Below are positions 46,073 through 59,024 of a stretch of 64,000 nucleotides of DNA, piece after piece. The stretch is from Echinometra lucunter. Lineage: Eukaryota > Echinodermata > Echinoidea > Camarodonta > Echinometridae. Position numbers and translations under genes: made by a program. Below the pieces are notes generated by a model that was not told the origin of the DNA, made no database searches, and saw nothing but the letters and a program-made list of their open reading frames with translations. Position 1 is the stretch's first letter. Each line of letters opens with the position of its first letter. The stretch lies in contig CM057158.1 in NCBI GenBank assembly GCA_029962745.1, positions 12,990,776 to 13,054,775 of the forward strand, read 5' to 3'.

Positions 46073-47423
46073 ATCACACCGAATACTTGTTGCATGCCTT
46101 GAAGCATAACAATTCGCTAGTCACGTAGGCGATGCAGATCTCAGCTCCGCATACATAAGTAAGCAAGGGGCCTTGCTAAAGTAAAAGCTTGCGTTCACGA
46201 TTGTGTAATCTTTTTACGTCTTGTTAATGCCAGGGGATAAACACTCTTTCTTCCAGCTTTTTGTATGCCGCCAGGAATCAGAAATGCTCTCTCTTAGTAA
46301 TCGTTGTTTATGATCAGATGAAAAGGCATAATGTGATAGCTTTTTATTGCATTTTTCTTCTCTCTTTCACTCACTCGCTCACTCATGTATCACTACTAGT
46401 GGGATTGTGGATTATAAATGTAAAGCACTCGGCAACTGTTGCCACAATGGTGTTGGTATTTTGAAATATTTTCTATTTTGCACATTTTTCATCTTGTTAT
46501 GGTTATCTATGTTTGCTTCTAAAAAGCAAAAAAAAAGGGGGGGGATAGGAGATGAGAATTTAAAAAGAAAAACAGAAGTGTGCAAAGAGAACAAAAATGG
46601 AGGTTATAAACAGCTCTCAGAAATATCATGGACAGTGTCAAATGCTTGTGGTGGGATCAGGTTCAGATCTGAAATGTAAATTTTTGTTTAAGAATTTGAA
46701 GATACATGAAACTGTCCTGTTACGTTTTTCGGAATATAACTTTGGGTAAAAACTTCATTACTCCAAAGAAAATTATGAATATGGTACCATACGTACATCA
46801 CTATTGCAAGAAACTACATGTCAGTATTGGTATCAGATGCTCAATTTGAATAATATTTTGTGATTATGTATATATCAGGTAATTATTTTTTCAGCACCTT
46901 TGTTGAGTCAAAGTATTTCAAAATTCTCTTTGTTCGTGCACTAAACACAAAGTCATTTATCATGACAAGGAAGATTTAATGTTGTTTTAAAAATAGAATG
47001 TTTTCTCTTTGAGAAATGGCTATGTTCATCCTCGTCCTGTGCGGTCCACATTAGTGTAAGGCTATGGTCATTGTAGTGGGAATGCAAGTCTTATGTAAAT
47101 ATTTCAGAGTGGGATTAGATGCCAAAGGATCATTTTAATGAACCTGGTTTTAGTGATATTTTTAGAGAGAGCTGCTCTATTTTAACTTGCCAGTGGGGAT
47201 CACTGTATGTAATAACCAGAGCCTAAACTTTGAAGATTGATGCTTCAGAGTACGTAGGGTAACCGTGCAGTTCTCTTCTTCTGTCTTAAAGTCACACAGT
47301 GAGGTTAATTTAAATGAAGGATCATTAGTTATCTTGTAAAAAGATAAGCAACACAGGTTAGAAAAGGACAAATTTTGAGCTTTATTATGTGTCTTAATTG
47401 CTTGAGGGAGTAGTACCCAAAAT

Positions 47424-47985
47424 AGTGGGTGTGAGGGAAAGGGGGAGGGAGAGGGAGAAGGAGAGAGGAGAGGGGGAAGGGAGGGAGGGAAGGGGAGAGA
47501 AGAGGGGGAGCGGGAGGGGACGGGGAAGGGGAGGGAAGGGGAAGAAGAAGGGAGGGAGGAGGGAGAGGAGAGGAGGGAGGGGGCGGGGGAAAGGGAGGAA
47601 GGGGAGAGAAGAGGGGAGGGGAGAGAGGAGAGGAAGGGGGAAGGGGAGAGAAGGGAGGGAGGGGGAGAGAGAGGAGAGGAGGGAGGGGGAAAGGGAGGGA
47701 AGGGGAGAGGAGAGAAGAGGGGAGGGGAGGGGGGAGAGGAGGAGAGGAGGGGGAAGGGAGAGAAGGGAGGGAGGGGGGGAGAGAGGGAGAGGAGGGAGGG
47801 AAGGGGAGAGAAGAGGGAGGGGAGGAGGGGAGGAAGGGAGAGAAGAAGAGAAGAGGGGAGGGGAGATGTGGAGGGGAAGAGGGAGGGCAGGGGAAGGGAG
47901 GGGAAGAAGGGGGAGGGGAGAGGAGGGGGAAGAGGGGAGGGGAAGAAGTGAGGGGGGAGAGGAGGGGAAGAGGGGAGGGGGAAAA
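47424..47985. repeat. 560-bp polypurine (GGGAGGGGA) minisatellite
   Basis: Almost only G and A on the + strand, with GGGGAGAGAAG-GGAGGGAGG-GGAGAG units of roughly 40-60 bases. Pyrimidine interruptions are rare (for example GCGGGAGGGGAC, AGATGTGG, GGGCAGGG). G-runs of 3-6 occur throughout. Long Arg/Gly/Glu and Pro/Ser/Leu frames on the two strands are by-products. Confidence 0.95.
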
Positions 47986-50900
47986 TATATTTAGAGAAAA
48001 TCGAGACCAAATCCAACCATATATTTCCACCATTCTTGCCAAGCTATCCCAGATATTTATCCTAGAAAAATACATGACAGGGATGTTAGGATCTCTTCTT
48101 AAAAACAGTGTCTTTATTTTTACTTAAAATCAAGAATTGGACGAGAAATTACAAGAGAGTTAGATGCACATATTTTGGGTTTAGGTGGCAAGCTTTCCAT
48201 GTACAAAAACGCCATAAACGATTACAACACTTATTACTGCACATTTTAATGCACGCGGTCAACCAAACCGTGTGATGGCTTTGCTGCAGTTACACTTCTC
48301 AATGAGAAAGTTACATTTTTGATTACCTCAAAACTTAATAGTTTTCATTATCATGGAACTTTTCGCCAGATTATAGAATTTTGACTTATACTTAATCATT
48401 TTCTGACAGGAAAACTCAACTACAGTATTTTCACCCCAGACCGAATGATATAGTCCACCTCTATAATGAGTACAGAAGCACAGAGGGCTATTCTGTTTTC
48501 TATTGGCGTAAAAGGAAGATGTTACTCTTTGTTGGAATAACATGATGAAATATCAAGACATGATGCATGCATGAGAAATAGAAGTGAGAAGGGGAAGGGG
48601 AAAAAAAGCCCTGAAGAAAAGAAAATGGAGTACGTAGAGAGAAAGAGAGCGAGAGAGATGGGCCTTAGCCAACTGTGACAAGCAATTACCGCGGCTTGAC
48701 GTTGAAAAACAAGATTCACGCAAATAGAACCTGATCTTCGATACAAGGGGATCTCCTTTGCCTGGTGGACACTAGTAATGATGCCTGTGCATGGCAGAAA
48801 GGAGTGCAGCTCACTGGATAGTGAGTAGCGTTGCTGGCACAAGCTGCTAAAAGTCATTCTCAGAACAAATGAGAAAATCAAAATGGTTGGAATGGAATGG
48901 GGTTAGCTTTGCATCAAAGTCTTGCACTCTTTTCAATGGGATTAAATCTTTTAAAATGTTAGAGAAGGATATATGCATCCACTAATAACAATATTTACCC
49001 TTATCAGGGTTAGTTGGTTCCATAAACTGAGTATAATTAGATATCTTTTGCATACAACAGAGACATGAAATATTAAGATTTGTAGCTGCTGTAGTGTTAG
49101 ATGCACTTCAACCTTCTCTCAAGTATGCCTTCTTGATGTGATTGTTTCTACTTGATTAATACTTCACTCAATTAGGTCATTTACGGCCATATAAATTCAA
49201 TATATGTTTTTCCCCCTCTAAACATACAATTCATCTGAGGTCAGAAAAGTCCATTTGTATTATTTAGAAAAGTTTGGCCCCATTTTTCCCAGAGTGCTTT
49301 TAAGAGGTTAAGCACTGCTGTTGGAGCTCTTTTATTGAATATATTGAAGTGAAGATTTAATTTTGATTCTTTTAAACTGTATGTATAGTATATTTACAAA
49401 CACTGTCTATTCACTGAATCTATCAGTAAATACAAATGCAGAATGGAAGGATAACTCAATAAGTAAACTCCTAGATATACATTAATAATGATGATAATCA
49501 AAACGATATGCAAATAACACAGGAGACCTACTACTTCTCTTAACGCTAAAGGTGTTTTATTTTTAGAAATACAAAATGTGTAATTTAACCCTAAAATTTG
49601 ATATGCTGAAGAGTAAATGTGCATAATCATTAGTCGGACACATTATTAATTCAAATGCTATCAAAGTGTAGCTCTAAACCACCATGAAGTATTTTCTTCT
49701 TAACATCTATTACACCCTGCTTGATAATAGAACTTACCCCCAGGGCATCAGTCTGTTTCCAAATGGAGAGTTACCTCTGTCCCAATCTTGTAATATAATG
49801 TCTCGGTTGCCATGGTAACTATCATGCTATTGAAGAATGGGAAATTGATATGGGTACATTAGCATATTACACAACCCAAACTTCTGGTTAAGGTTGTGTG
49901 GGATGTTTTCCATAAATAGACATTATTTCGAGGCAAAAGTTGTGGAAACTCTATAGAAAAGAGGAGCATGCATTGCATCATGGGTGACGTAATGCCTATA
50001 TTGAAAATGGATGAGTTACCACATTAAATGACTGAGCAGAGGTAGATACATATAGTTGGAAATGAGGAATGGCAATTTTGATAGCATCCACATGAAAGCA
50101 ATTTTTCTTTTCTTAATGCAAGAAACTCATTTATTGAATTGAAGGAACATAATATCTGTCTCTCGTAAATGACACTTCATATAATACCAATTCATCCAGA
50201 TATTCTCAAAATATCCTGATTATTATCTTGCCCAGCTTTAGAATTCACCAGCATATTTAGAAGCTTGGAGAGTATAGCAAACATGCTCTGTGAATAAGAA
50301 TTTTTAACTACTTTATGCAAGCTTTATGATTGTTGGTACCTTAGCTGAATTCAGTTGTTCATCCACTCATGCAGAATGATACACCCCCATACACTTGATT
50401 GTAGGGTAGTAGTACTGATGCTGTTCTGTAATCTTGTCTTTTTCTCTTTTACGATGATGGTGTGTTGTGTTCTCAAATATAACACATATTTTAGTCTTCT
50501 GCACATAACCTCTTATGACGTAGAAGTGTGGCTTTTGTGCAACCTCCATGTATGATGACGGTTGAAGATTATTTTCCAGTTTGCATGCAATTATAACCCA
50601 GACAGTGTGATTAGGGGCACTGTGAATTTCACTGGTTTTTATCAGGGGTTTGAAAGCACTGAAGTAGTCTGCAGGTTGATGTGACTTGTAGCACATTTCC
50701 TTGTGCATGGATTAGTGAGGGGGAGATGTGTGTTGTGAATAATTCTTCTTGAAGTTTCAGGTTTCTATAACACCCCGCTGGTAAGAGACAGTGGGTGTCA
50801 CTTTGTTTGTTCTCTCTTCCTTGGTATAACCTGATAGCATTATTGGTTTGATGTGCATGGTGTGTAGAGTTTTAGATTTCTAGGTTAAATGGAAGGATAT

Positions 50901-51531
50901 GCACTAGTCAGCTAAGTATTAACCCTCTGTAATCCAAATTGCATGGTCATAAATTCGTAATATGATATTGATTGAACTCAAGCTCCAAATTTTCTGAAAC
51001 AGCAAATGTAATGTATTGAAAAGGTGATTTGAGCTCTTGCTTATTTATTATTTGTTATTTTCTCAATAATATTGTTTTTATGGGGAAATATCGTCTGTTC
51101 AGAGGCAGAAGGCATGAACTCCTATCACTCTACAGGCTTAATGCTTTTTGGCTCCAAGCTGACAATATATGTATCAAAATTGATTAATTTATATAAGCTG
51201 GAGCCAAGCCTTGAATTTTCTGTGCAATTTGTGTGCAATGTGGTTGATATGAGAGACGCTGTTTCTTTCGCTGGTTTGCAAAGTTTCTGATCAAGGCACC
51301 TCTTCACATGCATGGTGTGCAATGATTTAGCTGACTGTATAGAGTTTTCCCATCGAGAGATCTTTGATGAATGAGATACTCACCATTATATCTTCTAGCA
51401 TCAGACGGAAGGCTGGCTACCAGGAGATGGGGGTCAGGATACAGGTGCCTGGTGGTGGTGGTGGTGTTGGGTTGGTAGTGGGGTGGTGGTGGAGGTAGGT
51501 TATCTAGCCTTCACGCCATGTATCTTTAATC

Positions 51532-52031
51532 NNNNNNNNNNNNNNNNNNNNNNNNNNNNNNNNNNNNNNNNNNNNNNNNNNNNNNNNNNNNNNNNNNNNN
51601 NNNNNNNNNNNNNNNNNNNNNNNNNNNNNNNNNNNNNNNNNNNNNNNNNNNNNNNNNNNNNNNNNNNNNNNNNNNNNNNNNNNNNNNNNNNNNNNNNNNN
51701 NNNNNNNNNNNNNNNNNNNNNNNNNNNNNNNNNNNNNNNNNNNNNNNNNNNNNNNNNNNNNNNNNNNNNNNNNNNNNNNNNNNNNNNNNNNNNNNNNNNN
51801 NNNNNNNNNNNNNNNNNNNNNNNNNNNNNNNNNNNNNNNNNNNNNNNNNNNNNNNNNNNNNNNNNNNNNNNNNNNNNNNNNNNNNNNNNNNNNNNNNNNN
51901 NNNNNNNNNNNNNNNNNNNNNNNNNNNNNNNNNNNNNNNNNNNNNNNNNNNNNNNNNNNNNNNNNNNNNNNNNNNNNNNNNNNNNNNNNNNNNNNNNNNN
52001 NNNNNNNNNNNNNNNNNNNNNNNNNNNNNNN
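51532..52031. other. Assembly gap, 500 N
   Basis: Exactly 500 undetermined bases, a round length that suggests a placeholder and not a measured size. Both flanks are edges of the duplicated block. Open frames crossing the gap are meaningless. Confidence 0.99.
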
Positions 52032-52788
52032 CCCACTGACTGAGTATGAAATCAAGCAAGGGGCATACAACCTTCTGATCTCATGCTGATAGGCAAGCAA
52101 TGTTAACTCTGTGTATCAGCTAAGGATTAAAATCCTTGACTGGCTTGTTGTTGAAGAGTATAGTTTACATATACACATTGGATGTGTGACAAAAGTCATC
52201 GCTGGTGGTCCATAGGGGTGATATTAGTCAACTGAAGCACATGTCTCTTAATTCTAACTTTGCCACCAGTTTGCAAGCATGTTTTCATGTATTTTTTTTT
52301 TTAATTTGCGTGCTTACTATTTGGAAATGAGCATTCCGTATCAAATTTTGCAATTCATCTATGCATTTTGAATTCAGAAAAAAAGATAAATTTTTTCCAA
52401 GCAAATTTTCAAAATAACTTCAAATAAATTGTAGACAGCTTTTGAAACAGAAATTTCAAAGGCTTTGTAAATATCAAAAATATAATCGCATCAAAAGTAG
52501 AAATTTTTGAATATCAAATGATGATAAGCTATTTGGCCATTTATTAGTAACCTAATAATATGTGAAGATGATTCTGTATATTTAGAATAGTAATCCATAT
52601 ATGGGGCTAACTACATTTTAAGTTAATGTCTTAATGGTGTGTTGCCAAAAAAGATTGAATAATTGTAAAGCCTCATAGTTTGATGAGGAAATGAACCTTG
52701 TGCCTGTAGTTCATGTTATGTTTTGGGAAATTAAATATGATCTGTATGATAATTCACCCATTTGGTTATGTGAAGAACACAAAGGTAA

Positions 52789-53091
52789 CTTAAGCATAGT
52801 TTTCACGGGCACACAAACCTTTTGGAGGGTGCAAATGTCAAAAAAATGATAAAGTTCAACATTCGCATTTTATGCTCAAAAAGTTCACCAAGCTTGCTTG
52901 GGAGTTTGGAAGTGTCACCAGTTGTTCGTTTTTAGGTGAGCAGAATTTCAAAAAAGTTTGAAATTTCTTGTGAACATTTCCCGTATCTGCAAACAATTGA
53001 CGATGCTTCCAAACCTCTGCGCAAGTTTGGTGAACTTTCGGCACATAAAATGCGAATGTTGGATTTAGCCATTACCTGTGAAAACTATGCT
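52789..53091. mobile_element. Foldback-type MITE, second copy
   Basis: Counterpart of 41715-42016 within the duplicated block, with the same end and internal inverted repeats and a few single-base differences. Confidence 0.8.
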
Positions 53092-53177
53092 CATTAGTGA
53101 AAGCTGGAAAGAGAAGAACCACATTTTAAAAATTGTTCCAATAATGTAGACTTTAACCTTTGTTTTTCCATTCCTAG

Positions 53178-53296
53178 AGCTGCATATGCTAAGGAGAAGG
53201 CAGAGATGTCTGACGTGGAAGCCTCAGAGGCCCGGGAGGAATCCATCAAGGCAAGATCTAGAGCCAAAGAACTTGCCTCAACATTACCACCGAGAG
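53178..53296 (+). CDS. JPH: Second copy of the junctophilin 119-bp exon
   Basis: Base-for-base identical to the exon at 42104-42222, with the same acceptor and donor. It lies in the second copy of the 10.6-kb duplicated block. If the duplication were real, the preceding microexon (ending phase 1) would splice into this exon (needing phase 2) and shift the frame. A transcript containing both copies would therefore not encode junctophilin. It is best read as the same exon seen on a second allele or unmerged contig. Confidence 0.8.
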
Positions 53297-53306
53297 GTAT
53301 GTATGT

Positions 53307-53615
53307 CATCAAATCAAATCAAATTAAATCAAATCAAATAAAAATCTACTTGGTCTGTTTTAATCTTTTCAGTCTAGTCCCATCCAGTCTAATGAAATCT
53401 TCAGAGCAAATCAAATGAGACCAGATCAGATCAAATGATAATTATTGGAATCGAATTGAATTTAATGAAGTGAAATGAAATAAAGTGAGATGAAATGAAA
53501 AATATGAAATGAAATTATGTGAAATTTAATTAAATCATTAAATCAAATCAATCAAATCAAATTTATTTCAAATCAAATCAAATCAGTTCATTCAAATCAA
53601 ATCAAATCAGTCATG
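53307..53615. repeat. AAATC/AAATG pentamer-rich tract, second copy
   Basis: Counterpart of 42233-42547 with unit-number and single-base differences. Confidence 0.88.
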
Positions 53616-56548
53616 CTCTGTTGAACTAGGTCATGACAAGGAACATCCTTAGTACTTGTTGATATTCAAACCAATGTATTATAGGATCATTAGTAGGAGC
53701 TATTTATTGGTTGACCCAGTTATATGAAGGTAATCCTGGGGAATCAAGTACTGTATTAGAGCAAAGTGAACAATCCCAAAATAAGCCAATAAGCCTATAT
53801 CAATTACAGAATCGACTTTGACTTGGGACGGAAATGAATTCCTTTTTACTTAATGAAATTATTCTTATGCTTTTCTTGAAATTAGGAATTTTGATTAATA
53901 TATGTAGGATTTTGGGGAAAGTAGGAACTGTGAGACTGTTAGTAATCCAGAAAGGATTGAAAAGATCTTGGGAAACTTATTTAAAATTTTGAAGTGAATA
54001 TAGAACACTACATGCTACTTGCAAATTGTCACTGATTGTATAATGTGGAGAGGATGATATGGCTTTTTTTTTTTATTTGAATTAAAAACCCTCTCTCTAG
54101 TACAGTAAGAAAAAGCCATGAAATCATAAGTCACATGTTTGATTTGGGATATCGATACCGGTTTACAAGCACCAAAATCAGAATTCGTATAAAGTAACAT
54201 TAATACGTCTCTAAGAAACACCCAGTCTTCCCTTTGATTTTATTAGTTTATTCTCTATCCCGATGTGTATTGTGCATTAATTATCAGAATGGCAAAAAGG
54301 TGCACAACTAGCACCTGAGGGGACAGACACCATCTCAAATCGCAGTTCTCCTCACTTAAAGTGGAAGCTTGACTTGAAACAACGTCAGGAGGGGATAAAT
54401 GTAATGCCCTTCTCCTATAAGGCACAAAACCTAAATACACACCGGTGTGGTAAATACCAAACATGCTACAATAACTGCTTCATCATTTGTCTGACATTTC
54501 ATCCAGTTATTTGTAAGGATGCTTTTTAGAAGTTGTTTGTGTGGATTGATTGTGACAACAAGCATAAATCAATCCATGGAAGGCTCCCAGATTTAGTTCA
54601 ATTCAAATCATTCACTTAATTGGCATGACTTTAGTGTGCCTAATGAGAAAATGGTTTCCAATTTCAGTAATTGATGTAGTATGGTTTCAGTTCAGCTATC
54701 CCGTATAACGTTTTCATGACAGGTTTAACAAAAATCATGATTTTTATCCTTGGGTGAAATATGAATACCTTTCTTAATTCATCCATATGATTTGAGGGTA
54801 TTTCTAAATTTTTGATTTTAGATTTCCACTAGTACAATCATTTTTTTTTAAGTCAATGTTTTTCCTGTGTAAATATTTTGAGAAAAAAATTTCATGATGA
54901 GTAACATGGTTTGCTGTTCTGTTTGTGTTTTTTTTCCAGTTTTCATGCAATACTTATAGAAGTGGCCACTTGTTTTTCTCATTTCCTTAGCAACTGTAGA
55001 TAAATTATGTGTCTGCTTTTATCATGCAGTGTAGTGATACATATATAGAAGGAATCGCAATCTCTTTAACTTCTTTAAAAAACAAACTAATATTGAACAT
55101 TTGGAATGATATCACACTTGAGAAGTAATTGTATTTTAGTAAAAATAAAGAATACACTTAAATGTAGAACACAATGATCAACTCACATCAGATTATGCAG
55201 TGGAACCACATATGATGAAATAAGATGTGAAAGTAGAATGTGACAGTATGTTAGCCTATATTGACCCTATGAGTATCATACTACCGGTAGAAGTAATTTT
55301 CTTTCTCCGGTCATTCCAGAAATGAATTTGGCCATATTGTTGAAAACAGCTACTGATAGAATGTTGCTCTGTCATAAAGCAATTGAGTTGTTTTGTTATC
55401 AATCACCAATCAGCAATAACAGATAGACAATCATAAACTTATGATTGATTGGAGAAGGACTTACTTAATCTGTCTGGGTCATCCTGGCTCCTGCGTGGAT
55501 AATAGGATTTAAACTTTACATGAGTACGAGCAGTTGATCTTTTTAGAATATCTTCCCTTTTTTCCTACTTTGTAGTAATAGATGATCATTGCTAATATAT
55601 ATGACATGGTGATACATTCCAAAAGATTCTCAGGACAGCCCCTATGTTAACTAGAAGAGTTCAAAATACAAGACATTCAAGTCTGATGAAAGGAGAGGCA
55701 GAATGATTTTATAATGTGCTACATGATTTGATTAAAAGGAAATGACTTCAAATTAAGTCTTTGCATCTAATGATACAGCAATATTTTACCAAAGTGCCAT
55801 CTAATCCTTTTTTTATGAATGATAATGACAAACCCTTTTTTTGCACACAATCCATCTTGATGATGCTCAAGGCACCACCAAATATGAGTTGAATACCATG
55901 TGTCTATCAAGAAAATCAAAGTAGGACACATGTAACTGACTTCCAAGAAAAAATCATTTTGATAAATGCTTGACAGTGGATGATGTGGGTTATTTTTATT
56001 TTGAATTTTAAATGATTTTCAATTGTCTTGGAATGTTTGACAGGAAAACTACTAGTCAACATGTTTCTTGTTTTTAAACATTGAGCCATAAGTAGGCAAT
56101 GTTTCCATACGTAATGTTGAAGCAGTACAAAATGAAATTATTCCTCTCTGCAACTCATGCAACATCCAGAAATGATAATTCATCAAACACCCCCTCCTCA
56201 CCCCCCCCCCCCCCCAAAAAAAAGGGGGGGAAACAACTTTGAACTGGTTTCTTACTCAACTTTAAATAGTGGAAGTAGCCCTGTGAACAGATTTCTTCAA
56301 AGTAATCAGTTAAGTCCTATTCATAATATTCACTGCTATTGAAGAAGTGTCGAAGGTAATCTGCATTTGAACGCAACCAATGCACAAGGTAATGACCTTC
56401 AATAAACCCCAATTATTGAAATGTGGATAATAATATAAACTCTTCTTGGTTTGTGCATGAATAATAAGACGTTGACGTTGCTGCTAATGCTTTCTTGTGT
56501 TGTTTTCTTAACCAAGGAATACTAACGAAATTTTTGTATTTTTTTCAG

Positions 56549-56572
56549 GCATGTCCATGATGAATGACTATG
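56549..56572 (+). CDS. JPH: Second copy of the candidate junctophilin microexon
   Basis: The 24 bases are identical to 45496-45519, with TTTTTTTCAG before and GTAAGATC after. The surrounding intron has acquired small indels relative to the first copy while the exon and splice sites have not. That is weak support for function, since both may simply be the same locus assembled twice. Confidence 0.42.
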
Positions 56573-56628
56573 GTAAGATCATCCATTATCTAACTCTCTG
56601 GTGCACAGCTCACAATAATCCTTCGTTT

Positions 56629-57116
56629 CAGAAATTTCTCTATTTCTCTCTTTTCTCTCTTTCCCCTCTACGTTTCTTTCTGTGGCTTGTCTCTCTATTT
56701 CTATATTTCTATCTCTTTCCTTATTCTTCCCCTCTCTCTATCAGTCTCTAATTTTACATCTTTGTCATTATATTTATCTCCTCTCTCTCTCTCTCACATG
56801 CCAATGGGTGCTCTTTGTTTCTCTTGCTTTCTTTCTCTCCCCCTCTTTCACCTTCTTTGCTTTGACTTCTTTCTTTTTCTTTTACTTTATTTCTGTCAGG
56901 CTCTGTACTCTGTCTTTTTCTTCACTTCTCTTTCTCCTTCTTTTACTTTTTCTTCTTCTCACCCCCTCCTTTCTTCTTTTCTGTACACTCCCTTATCCCT
57001 ATTCTTTCTCATTCTTCTTATTTCTTATTCAGTTTATCACTCTCCGTCTTGCTGACTCTCAATATTCACCTCTCAAACACGTTATCTCTCTCTCTCTCTC
57101 TCTCACACTGTCTTAT
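56629..57116. repeat. Polypyrimidine tract, second copy
   Basis: Counterpart of 45571-46072; nearly identical over its whole length, with small indels. Confidence 0.92.
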
Positions 57117-58484
57117 CTCTGAGGCTGAATCACACCGAATACTTGTTGCATGCCTTGAAGCATAACAATTCGCTAGTCACGTAGGCGATGCAGATCTCAG
57201 CTCCGCATACATAAGTAAGCAAGGGGCCTTGCTAAAGTAAAAGCTTGCGTTCACGATTGTGTAATCTTTTTACGTCTTGTTAAATGCCAGGGGATAAACA
57301 CTCTTTCTTCCAGCTTTTTGTATGCCGCCAGGAATCAGAAATGCTCTCTCTTAGTAATCGTTGTTTATGATCAGATGAAAAGGCATAATGTGATAGCTTT
57401 TTATTGCATTTTCTTCTCTCTTTCACTCACTCGCTCACTCATGTATCACTACTAGTGGGATTGTGGATTATAAATGTAAAGCACTCGGCAACTGTTGCAC
57501 AATGGTGTTGGTATTTGAAATATTTTCTATTTTGCACATTTTTCATCTTGTTATGGTTATCTATGTTTGCTTCTAAAAAGCAAAAAAAAAAGGGGGGGGA
57601 TAGGAGATGAGAATTTAAAAGAAAAACAGAAGTGTGCAAAGAGAACAAAAATGGAGGTTATAAACAGCTCTCAGAAATATCATGGACAGTGTCAAATGCT
57701 TGTGGTGGGATCAGGTTCAGATCTGAAATGTAAAATTTTTGTTTAAGAATTTGAAGATACATGAAACTGTCCTGTTACGTTTTTCGGAATATAACTTTGG
57801 GTAAAAACTTCATTACTCCAAAGAAAATTATGAATATGGTACCATACGTACATCACTATTGCAAGAAACTACATGTCAGTATTGGTATCAGATGCTCAAT
57901 TTGAATAATATTTTGTGATTTATGTATATATCAGGTAATTATTTTTCAGCACCTTTGTTGAGTCAAAGTATTTCAAAATTCTCTTTGTTCGTGCACTAAA
58001 CACAAAGTCATTTATCATGACAAGGAAGATTTAATGTTGTTTTAAAAATAGAATGTTTTCTCTTTGAGAAATGGCTATGTTCATCCTCGTCCTGTGGGTC
58101 CAAATTAGTGTAAGTGCTATGGTCATTGGTAGTGGGAATGCAAGTCTTATGTAAATATTTCAGAGTGGGATTAGATGCCAAAAGGATCATTTTAATGAAC
58201 CTGGTTTTTAGTGATATTTTTAGAGAGAGCTGCTCTATTTTAACTTGCCAGTGGGGATCACTGTATGTAATACCAGAGCCTAAACTTTGAAGATTGATGC
58301 TTCAGAGTACGTAGGTAACCGTGCAGTTCTCTTCTTCTGTCTTAAAGTCACACAGTGAGGTAATTTAAATGAAGGATCATTAGTTATCTTGTAAAAAGAT
58401 AAGCAACACAGGTTAGAAAAGGACAAATTTTGAGCTTTATTATGTGTCTTAATGTGCTTGAGGGAGTAGTACCCAAAATAGTGG

Positions 58485-59024
58485 GTGTGAGGGAAAGGGG
58501 GAGGGAGGGGAGAGAGGAGAGGAGGGAGGGGAAGGGGAGGAAGGGGAGAGAAGAGGGGAGGGGAGGGGAGGGGAAGGGGAGGGAAGGGAGGAGAGAAATA
58601 GGGAGGGAGGGGAGACAGAGTAGAGAGGAGAGGGAGGAGGGAGGGGGAAAGGGAGGGAAGGGTGAGAGAAGAGGGGAGGGAGAGAGAGAGAGGAGGGGAA
58701 GGGGAGAGAAGGGAGGGAGGGGAGAGAGGAGAGGAGGGAGGGGGAAAGGAGGGAAGGGGGAGAGAAGAGGGGAGGGGAGAGAGGAGAGGAGGGGGAAGGG
58801 GAGAGAAGGGAGGGAGGGGAGAGAGGAGAGGAGGGAGGGAAGGGGAGGAGAAGAGGGAGGGGAGGAGGGAAGGAAGGAGAGAAGAGAAGAGGGGAGGGGA
58901 GATGTGGAGGGGAAGAGGGAGGGCAGGGGAAGGGAGGGGAAGAAGGGGGAGGGGAGAGAGGAGGGGGAAGAGGGGAGGGAAGAAGTGAGGGAGGGGAGAG
59001 GAGGGGAAGAGGGGAGGGGGAAAA
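58485..59024. repeat. Polypurine minisatellite, second copy
   Basis: Counterpart of 47424-47985, about 20 bases shorter, with the most differences of any part of the duplicated block (unit losses, A/G changes). Confidence 0.95.

Larger units (their letters stand above)
40951..51531 (+). repeat. 10.6-kb duplicated block, copy 1
   Basis: Sequence from CCCACTGACTGAGTATG to ATCTTTAATC is repeated at 52032-62582 in the same order and orientation. It is 10,581 bp against 10,551 bp in the other copy. Matches are near-complete throughout. Most differences are one-base indels, often in homopolymers, plus a few substitutions and 3-4 bp indels. Copy 1 ends exactly at the left edge of the N gap. Confidence 0.97.
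45520..51531 (+). other. JPH: Intronic sequence after the microexon, first copy
   Basis: Begins with a GTAAGA donor and has no exon that I can recognise up to the assembly gap. It holds the polypyrimidine tract (45571-46072) and the 560-bp polypurine tract (47424-47985). The stretches 46073-47423 and 47986-51531 contain only chance open frames. Confidence 0.5.

Noticed and set aside
47177..48075. Long Pro/Ser/Leu-rich and Arg/Gly/Glu-rich open frames on both strands (also 58384-59131)
   Set aside because: They are the two strands of the polypurine minisatellite. They lack stops because of composition, and no domain or splice context supports them.
51483..52100. Open frames crossing the N block
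   Set aside because: Produced by undetermined bases; no sequence evidence.
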